Assembly: GCA_025056955.1 (NCBI GenBank)
Contig: JANWYL010000016.1
Location: 1 to 21,466 of the forward strand
Direction of reading: 5' to 3'
Length of the DNA: 21,466 nucleotides
Source of the DNA: Sandaracinaceae bacterium
GTDB taxonomy: Bacteria; Myxococcota_A; Polyangia; Polyangiales; Sandaracinaceae
Shown in pieces: positions 1 through 5,864 of the stretch. The notes under the pieces were generated by a model that made no database searches, had not been told where the DNA came from, and saw nothing but the letters and a program-made list of their open reading frames with translations. Within the stretch, counting starts at the first letter, position 1; every line of letters starts with the position of its first letter. The position numbers were made by a program, and so were the translations under genes.

Positions 1-885
1 GACCACTTTCCCCTTCACCTTGGTGCCAGGGGGATAGCGCTCGGGCACGGTATTCCATGGATCATCTGTCATCTGCTTGAGACCCAAAGACACCCTCTGT
101 GTCTCTTGGTTGTACTTGAGCACCTTAACGGTCACCTCGTCCCCCACCTTAAAGAGTTCGCTTGGGTGATTCACACGCCCCCAGCTCATGTCTGTGATGT
201 GCAAAAGCCCATCAATACCACCTAGGTCAACAAAGGCGCCATATTCGGTGATGCTCTTAATCACTCCAGTCACAACCATCCCCTCTTCGAGCTTCTGAAG
301 GGTTCTTGCCTTCTCTTTCTCGAGGAGGGCCCGACGAGACAAGACGATATTCCCGCGCTTTTTGTTGAACTTGATGATTTTGAAATCGAGGGTTTGACCG
401 ATGAATTTCTCCAAGTTGCGAACGGGCCGGATATCGGCCTGACTGCCCGGCAAAAAGGCGCGAATTCCACCCCGAATGAGCACGGAAAGGCCGCCTTTGA
501 CGCGGGCCACGACTGTGCCCTGAATGATCTCATCCCGCTCGCAGGCGGCATTGATTTCATCCCAGACCTTCAGGCGGTCAGCTTTCTCCTTAGAAAGCAA
601 GACCAGCCCATCCTCCGTTTCTTTGACTTCGACGAGCACATCGACCGGGTCGCCAACCCGCACGGTGAGCTCCCCATCGGCGCCCTTGAATTCATCGATG
701 GGAATGATGCCCTCGGATTTATACCCGATATCGACAACCACATGGTCTTTTCCGATGGCAATCACAGTCCCTGAAACCACGTCTCCTTCGTTTAAGGACT
801 CGGCCTTCGCAATCGAATCCTCAAAGAGGGCGGCAAACCCTCTTGGTTCCTTTTTTGTTGTCTCCTGGGTTTGGGTGGCTTTCAT
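1..885 (-). CDS. rpsA: 30S ribosomal protein S1, N-terminal 295 codons (cut by window edge)
   Basis: Ribosomal protein S1 binds mRNA on the small ribosomal subunit and helps load structured or weakly Shine-Dalgarno-bearing messages. The reverse-complement reading starts with MKATQTQETTKKEPRGF and stays open to base 1. It shows S1/OB-fold repeats: residues about 33-100 (GDVVSGTVIAIGKDHVVVDI), about 118-185 (IQGTVVARVKGGLSVLIRGG), about 201-270 (GMVVTGVIKSITEYGAFVDL, ending in VSLGLKQM), and the start of a fourth (GTKVKGKVV). The third repeat has the usual GAFVDL...GLLHITDMSW signature. The remaining repeats lie beyond the edge. cmk lies 115 bp upstream, as in the widely conserved aroA-cmk-rpsA cluster. 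The start at 885 is the only sensible ATG, but the AAGGAG purine block abuts it with no spacer, which is unusual. The family assignment is secure; the exact start is less so. Confidence 0.95.
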   Translation of the reverse strand, partial: MKATQTQETTKKEPRGFAALFEDSIAKAESLNEGDVVSGTVIAIGKDHVVVDIGYKSEGIIPIDEFKGADGELTVRVGDPVDVLVEVKETEDGLVLLSKEKADRLKVWDEINAACERDEIIQGTVVARVKGGLSVLIRGGIRAFLPGSQADIRPVRNLEKFIGQTLDFKIIKFNKKRGNIVLSRRALLEKEKARTLQKLEEGMVVTGVIKSITEYGAFVDLGGIDGLLHITDMSWGRVNHPSELFKVGDEVTVKVLKYNQETQRVSLGLKQMTDDPWNTVPERYPPGTKVKGKVV

Positions 886-975
886 CTCCTTCGCTTGACC
901 TTTCTCTCTAAGATACCAAAGGAAAGCAAGCCGGCCCGAAGCGCTCAAGCGTGCCTGGCCAAATTCGGGCGTATT

Positions 976-1004
976 GGGTTAGCAACCCCTTCTTCAGTTG
1001 TCAA
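976..1004 (-). promoter_or_regulatory. Possible rpsA promoter with perfect -35 box
   Basis: On the minus strand a perfect TTGACA (bases 999-1004) overlaps the cmk stop codon TGA. Seventeen bases further on is TAACCC (976-981), which matches the -10 consensus at only three of six positions. A small inverted repeat GGGTT-GCT-AACCC (976-988) covers the same -10 area. A promoter of its own for rpsA would fit the 115-bp gap, but the weak -10 leaves this uncertain. Confidence 0.3.
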
Positions 1005-1669
1005 CCCTTAAGCTTTTTTCGCACCGCCCCTTCGATTTCTGCCACAATTCCCTCAACCTCGCGACCGGTTGTATCGATTTGCAATGCGTCTTGAGCCACG
1101 CGGAGGGGTGCCACCTCTCGCCTGGCGTCTTGTTCATCGCGCCTGCGAATGGAGGCGCGGACCTCTTCCAGGGAAGAATCAAAACCACGAGCCTTTTCCT
1201 CTCGCCATCGACGAAGAGCCCTTTCTTCTTCGCTTGCCGTGAGAAACACCTTGAGCTCGGCGTCAGGAAAGACGACAGTCCCGATGTCTCGCCCCTCCAA
1301 CACCACACCTCCCTCTGCCCCAAGATCGCGTTGCACCTGAAGGAGAATTTCTCGCACTTGTGGGTAACAGGCAAGGCGCGCTGCAACCTCTGCGACCCGC
1401 TCATGCCTCAAGGCCTGACCGAGGCGTACACCTCCAACTTTCAAGCCCGCCTCGTCGTATTCAAAAGAGAGCTCGCTTGCCAAACGCGCAATCGCCTCCC
1501 CATCTTCCAAAGGCAGTTGCCGCTCGAGGGCCCAGAAGGCCAAGCTTCGGTAAATGGCCCCGGTGTCGATGTGCAAATACCCCAAGCGCTTAGCGAGTTT
1601 CTGAGCCACAGTGCTTTTGCCTGAGCCTGCTGGGCCATCGATGGCAATCACAACGCCTTTCGGTCTCAT
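1001..1669 (-). CDS. cmk: Cytidylate (CMP/dCMP) kinase
   Basis: This cytosolic nucleoside monophosphate kinase transfers phosphate from ATP to CMP or dCMP in pyrimidine nucleotide recycling. The 222-residue protein has the normal bacterial length. It has the P-loop DGPAGSGKST at residues 11-20, the DTGAIYRS segment at 35-42 (family form DTGAMYR), and GRDIGTVVFPDAELKVFLTA from residue 126, an almost invariant Cmk block. The Arg-rich lid follows (ERALRRWREEKARG). Its ATG shares the ATGA overlap with the aroA stop, so the two are probably translationally coupled. A GAGG Shine-Dalgarno lies six to seven bases before the ATG. rpsA follows downstream, as in many proteobacteria. In related delta-group genomes other genes can lie between cmk and rpsA; none is present here. 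Confidence 0.95.
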   Translation of the reverse strand: MRPKGVVIAIDGPAGSGKSTVAQKLAKRLGYLHIDTGAIYRSLAFWALERQLPLEDGEAIARLASELSFEYDEAGLKVGGVRLGQALRHERVAEVAARLACYPQVREILLQVQRDLGAEGGVVLEGRDIGTVVFPDAELKVFLTASEEERALRRWREEKARGFDSSLEEVRASIRRRDEQDARREVAPLRVAQDALQIDTTGREVEGIVAEIEGAVRKKLKG

Positions 1670-3039
1670 GATTTTTCCTCTTCAATCTCAATGTTTGCTC
1701 CCAGGCTTTGCAAGGTCTCGACAAAATTTGGGTAGCTCACTTCGATGCACTCGGCATTCTCAACCACTGTTTCTCCTTCTGCCATGAGGGCAGCCACCAC
1801 CGCCGCCATGGCTATCCGGTGATCGCCCTGGGGGTCGATCCGGGTGCCATGGAGTTTGCTCTTCCCCTCAACGATCAAGCCATCCTCAAGAACAACAACC
1901 TGAGCGCCCATGGCCCTCAAAAAAGCAGCGGTGTTTTCTATGCGGTCGCTTTCTTTGAAACGCAAAGCCTGGACGTCTCGGATTTCGCTTCTTCCGGAAG
2001 CGGCGAGGGCCAAAACACATGCGATTGGAACTTCATCGATCATGCGCAAAGCCAGCTCGGCCCCCACCCGAAATGGAGATTGCACTCCTGAGCGGACTCG
2101 GACCTCGGCCCATGGCTCATGACCTGCTCCCTCGCCACGGGGCGCCACTTGAAGCCGCACCCCGCACCAACGCATGACTTCGAGAAGCCCTGTTCGGGTT
2201 GGGTTTGTGCCCACGTTTTCAATCTCTATTTCGCTCCCCGGCACCACAGCTCCTGCAACGAGCAAAAAGGCCGCGCTCGAAAGATCGCCCGGAATTTGCC
2301 AATCAAAGCCTTCCCAGCAGCGCGCCCAACTTGTGGGATCGAAAAGCGAAATCGTGCCCGTGGTCTGAAGCGGCATCCCAAGGGCCAGCATCATGCGCTC
2401 TGTGTGATCTCGGGAAAGGAGGGTCTCATAAACCACTGTTGGCCCGTCGGCGTAGAGGGCAGAAAGAAGAACCGCGCTTTTGAGCTGAGCGCTCATGTTG
2501 GGCGAGTGGAACTCAAGCGGCGCAAGCCTTTCTCCCTCAACCAGGGGCGCAATTGAAATTGGAGGATAAAGCTCATCAGGATCGGCATGGGAGCCCTTTG
2601 GCACTGGCCATCGGGTTCCACCGATGTGGGCACCCCGGGCCCGTAGCGCAGAGACCAAAAAACCCATCGGCCGCCGCGATAAGCTCGAATCACCAACCAG
2701 ACGCGTGCCAAAACGCTGGCCACAAAGCACCCCCGCAAGCAACCTCATCGTGGTCCCAGAATTTTCGCACTCGATTGGCCTTTCGGGCATGCGCAGGCCA
2801 TCAAGCCCAACCCCATGGATGCAAATCCTCTCTGGCCCCTCCTCGACAATCTTCACCCCCAAAGAACCCAAAGCGTTGCGCGTGGCCAGAAGGTCACGGC
2901 TCCGAGGCAGCCCCTGAATCCGTGAGACTCCTTCCGCGAGCGCTCCAAAAATCAGCGCCCGATGCCCAATCGACTTATCCCCAGGTACGCGCACCTTGCC
3001 ACGCAAAGGGTTACCACCATGAATCCTCAAACGCCGCAT
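1666..3039 (-). CDS. aroA: 3-phosphoshikimate 1-carboxyvinyltransferase (EPSP synthase)
   Basis: This enzyme condenses shikimate-3-phosphate and PEP into EPSP, the sixth step of the shikimate pathway, in the cytosol. The 457-residue protein shows the substrate-binding PGDKSIGHRAL (catalytic-site Lys22), NSGTTMRLLAG at 93-103, SRRPMGF near 121-127, the DEVPIACVLALAASG block, FKESDRIENTAAFLRAMGAQ and the C-terminal DHRIAMAAVVAALMAEGE. All are EPSP synthase hallmarks. At the position equivalent to E. coli Pro101, two residues after the Met of TTMR, the residue is Leu. Leu is common in class II-like enzymes and is associated with altered glyphosate binding. GGAG sits seven bases before the ATG. 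The pheA-like gene ends 15 bases upstream and cmk overlaps downstream by four bases, so this is a coupled aromatic-amino-acid/nucleotide operon. Confidence 0.95.
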   Translation of the reverse strand: MRRLRIHGGNPLRGKVRVPGDKSIGHRALIFGALAEGVSRIQGLPRSRDLLATRNALGSLGVKIVEEGPERICIHGVGLDGLRMPERPIECENSGTTMRLLAGVLCGQRFGTRLVGDSSLSRRPMGFLVSALRARGAHIGGTRWPVPKGSHADPDELYPPISIAPLVEGERLAPLEFHSPNMSAQLKSAVLLSALYADGPTVVYETLLSRDHTERMMLALGMPLQTTGTISLFDPTSWARCWEGFDWQIPGDLSSAAFLLVAGAVVPGSEIEIENVGTNPTRTGLLEVMRWCGVRLQVAPRGEGAGHEPWAEVRVRSGVQSPFRVGAELALRMIDEVPIACVLALAASGRSEIRDVQALRFKESDRIENTAAFLRAMGAQVVVLEDGLIVEGKSKLHGTRIDPQGDHRIAMAAVVAALMAEGETVVENAECIEVSYPNFVETLQSLGANIEIEEEKS

Positions 3040-3054
3040 CCCAAAACTCCGTGC

Positions 3055-4146
3055 TCAGTTTTGCCCAGTCGGCTTTGGATAGCTTCCAAGCACTTTGAGC
3101 TCGCGGCTTCGCATCCGCACTTCATCAAGCGCAGCAAGCATTGGCCGGTCACTGATATGACCATCAAGCTCAAGAAAAACCAATTGCTCAAATGAAGGGC
3201 CTGGCGCCCGACGGGACTCGACGTGGGAAATGTTGATCCCTCGCTCTGCAAAAGGAGCCAAGGCCGCGTAGAGGGAGCCTGGTTTTTCTTGTAAAAGGAG
3301 CGCAATCAGCGTGCGGTCTGCTCCCGTGCGCCGAGGCACATCTCGCGAAAGCACCACAAAGCGCACCTTCAGGTGGGGATCGTCCTCAAGATGCGCGTGG
3401 ATGCGTCGAAGCCCCTGGGCTTCTTCATCCGAAGTCAAAAGCACGGCTGTTTTCGCTTCGCTTTGCGCAAGCTCAAGGGCGTGTTCTATTGAGCGGGATT
3501 CGATCACCAATGCCTCGGGCCAGCGCTCTTCGATGCTTCGGGCACAGGCAGACAAAGCAAAGCGACTGCCCGTGATTCGCTCAATCGGGCCATCTTCGGA
3601 GCAGCCGTAAAGGTGGTATGCCCTGGGCACGGTGCGCTCGCCAATCACTGGCACAGAGCCGTGAACCAGCGCAAACAAGGTGCTTGCCACAGTGCCCTCA
3701 TCGGTTGTCTCAAAAGGCAAAAGCGCTGCACTCGCTTCGTTGCGCTCGACAGAGCGAATGGCCTCTGCAGGGGAGCTGGCCAAAAAAAGCTCTGCCAGGC
3801 TTCCAAAAGCAGCCCGGGCGGCCACCCTGGCCAACTCAAAATCAGGCCCAGCAAGGGCAATCCGAAGGGGCCCAAACCACAGCCCCGACGCCCCGACCAC
3901 CTCCCGCATCACCGCTTCAAGGGTCCTCAACGCCAATTCACCATCAAGCTCTCGAAGCACCAGCCGAGCTGTTCGCAGCACTTCTTCGAGGTGGGGCAGC
4001 TTGTACATCACCCCACCAGACTCTTTTCTTAGTGCAGAAAGTGCCCTCACCCATCGAATGCGCTCTTCGAAGGCGCGGGCAATCTCTCGGTCAGCATTCG
4101 CAATCCCTTCAATGATCTGTTTGTAGCGTTCCTGAGCGTCGCTCAT
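3055..4146 (-). CDS. pheA: P-protein: chorismate mutase-prephenate dehydratase-ACT, divergent dehydratase site
   Basis: P-proteins convert chorismate to prephenate and then phenylpyruvate, with feedback by phenylalanine through an ACT domain. Here residues about 5-85 resemble an AroQ-type chorismate mutase helix bundle (RYKQIIEGIANADREIARAF, EERIRW). Residues 94-268 align with the dehydratase domain, and 275-360 form a well-kept ACT domain (LIALLLQEKPGSLYAALAPF, GINISHVESR). The dehydratase part is eroded. The GPxGTFS loop is reduced to GPDFELAR. The PIENS motif reads PFETTDEG. The catalytic TRF is VRF at 261-263. I chose the ATG at 4146, giving 363 residues; a TTG at 4176 would add ten unsupported residues. 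The Shine-Dalgarno is weak. It may be a poor enzyme or a Phe-sensing regulator; the position next to aroA fits aromatic synthesis either way. Confidence 0.8.
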   Translation of the reverse strand: MSDAQERYKQIIEGIANADREIARAFEERIRWVRALSALRKESGGVMYKLPHLEEVLRTARLVLRELDGELALRTLEAVMREVVGASGLWFGPLRIALAGPDFELARVAARAAFGSLAELFLASSPAEAIRSVERNEASAALLPFETTDEGTVASTLFALVHGSVPVIGERTVPRAYHLYGCSEDGPIERITGSRFALSACARSIEERWPEALVIESRSIEHALELAQSEAKTAVLLTSDEEAQGLRRIHAHLEDDPHLKVRFVVLSRDVPRRTGADRTLIALLLQEKPGSLYAALAPFAERGINISHVESRRAPGPSFEQLVFLELDGHISDRPMLAALDEVRMRSRELKVLGSYPKPTGQN

Positions 4147-4196
4147 AATGCATTTTAGCACCCAACCGCTGAGCAATCACCCCTGCCCACTTCCAA

Positions 4197-4292
4197 ACCC
4201 TCCATCAAAGCACCACCCTTTCCTCCCTCAAAGGCACCCGAATCACCTTTTCACAACGCCCATCTGCCCCCACCGTACACACCCTCCATCAA
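4197..4292. repeat. 12-bp direct repeat upstream of pheA
   Basis: ACCCTCCATCAA occurs at 4197-4208 and again at 4281-4292, 84 bp (about eight helical turns) apart. Both copies lie within 150 bp of the pheA start. On the transcript strand this reads TTGATGGAGGGT. It could be a paired regulator site or just a product of the low-complexity G-poor composition here. Confidence 0.35.
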
Positions 4293-5786
4293 CCTGCAGT
4301 CACCTTTTTTCACCATGGGAAAAGCCCTCCGCCTCAAACGCCATCAACCGCCACTGGACTGGTTCCAGGACCAGAAGAGGGCCACTTGAATCACGGTCGG
4401 TGCTGCTTGGGACAACTGGCAGGATCAGCCCACAAAGCACACCTGCGCACCCCGACCCAGCAATGCAATCCCTGCCTTGAAGTCCACGGCATTTGCACAC
4501 AATGAGGCGGAGGGGATTGGGCTCGTACCCATGCAGTGTGTCCAAAAGATCGCAACACCGCCACCAGATGAAGGAGAGCGCTAGACCGCAAGCTTCAGGA
4601 AACTCCAAGCGGGTGCAGGGGCCCTTGAAGCTGCCCCAATGTGCCACCAAATATGCCATGCAGTTGTGGGTTCCCCCGCAGGCGATTTGCAGCACACGAA
4701 CAATGATGCTCCTCAAGCTGCTCTCATTTCGTTCAAGGTCCCCCAGTGACAAAGCTCATGCCCACGCAGGAATTCTTGGTCGGAATTTTCACCCGCATCC
4801 CCCCTGCCCCATAAGCGACCTTCTCCACAAAAAAGCAAAGCGCCGAAAAATCACCTCTCGTTTGGGTAAAGGCTTCTTGGCTGGCAGTGCCTTGTAACGC
4901 CCAATAGTGCGCTTTGCGGCCTGGTCAAAGTTCTCCTCTTGAACTCCTAAAGGCGCTTGGTCGTGTGGAGGAAACCATCACCAACCAGCACCCCCTCCCC
5001 ATCCTCGGTATATCCAAAGCCTTGCCTGCGACCGAGCCCAATATCGTCACTGGGTACTCCCGCAAGGAACCGAAAGCCATGGAGAGAGGGCAAGTGGCAC
5101 TAAAAGTTCTATCCGATGAAGTGGGGTGAAATTGCGCCTTCCACACCAAGGTTCCACTTGTACTGGATAAAGCGCACCCTGGTTCTATGGTCTACAACAC
5201 CAAAGCAAACACCAGGTTGCCTCCCCTCATCTCCCACACATCACACCCTAACCATTCGCCCTTCCGCACCCCCCATTCGCCCAGAGCCCAAGTGCATGGC
5301 CATGCATCCGCACACCCTCACGCGAACATCACCAACACCAACAACCACACCTCATCTACATAATCTACATACCCGCTCCATGCAACCTGATCAAAACATG
5401 GTTTCCCATACAATCATCCATCGCTCATGCACACATCACCAACAGCATCTTATGCATGGGTTACGGTTTCACTCGTCTCACCCAATCCAACCAAAGCCAT
5501 CACACACCCTTCTGGTAACACACCATCACTTCTCTTTCATCCACAAAGAGCACCGTCTCTTTTGCACATGCAACCCACTTCTTAAGGGCTCAACCCAAAC
5601 CTACCTTGTTTTTCCCACAAAAGGCATCAAAGTCGCCCCTCGACCCCTGCCTGTGGCCCCACCTTGGTGTACCCAAGCTCAAAAGATGCCTTTCAAGGAT
5701 CAAATGGAAGCTCCCCCCACCACAACCACCCAAAATACAAACCATGCACCATCATCATTTCCGCCAAGACCATGTGGTTTCACCAA

Positions 5787-5803
5787 AATGCCTTTCGGGC
5801 ACT
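5787..5803 (-). terminator. Weak candidate terminator after mutS
   Basis: On the minus strand AGTGCC-CGAAA-GGCATT can form a six-pair stem including one G-T pair, followed by TT. It lies about 60 bases past the mutS stop. The stem is short and the T tract poor, so this is only a candidate for the end of the kinase-lipoprotein-mutS unit. Confidence 0.22.
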
Positions 5804-5864
5804 CCAAGGTTGTAAACGCATCACTTCCGCCCCTTCGCTTGCACCTCTTTTGAAAGCCACCCGA

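Larger units (their letters stand above)
4147..5864. other. 1.7-kb intergenic region without a convincing gene
   Basis: Between the mutS stop and the pheA start I find no recognisable protein or RNA gene. Two blocks (about 4147-4310 and 5200-5860) are strikingly poor in G on the plus strand: 5221-5280 holds only 3 G in 60 bases and 4211-4310 about 8 in 100, while C is abundant. The middle (about 4320-5140) has ordinary composition, with 20 G in 60 bases at 4501-4560. Long plus-strand open frames in the G-poor block arise because TAG and TGA need G. The left end must hold the pheA promoter and leader; a 12-bp direct repeat (ACCCTCCATCAA) lies there at 4197-4208 and 4281-4292. Confidence 0.6.

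Noticed and set aside
4300..4330. Possible leader peptide for Phe attenuation of pheA
   Set aside because: Short frames near the pheA start (for example MVKKGDCRLMEGVYGGGRWA) contain no run of Phe codons and no clear terminator-antiterminator follows.
4300..4752. 150-residue minus-strand open frame with several Cys
   Set aside because: No signal peptide, ribosome site or known motif; other frames over the same DNA look equally plausible, so it is treated only as part of a possible relic.
5116..5853. 245-residue plus-strand open frame rich in His, Pro and Thr
   Set aside because: The frame is open mainly because G is scarce here, removing TAG and TGA. The product is low-complexity with no family features, and there is no good ribosome site.
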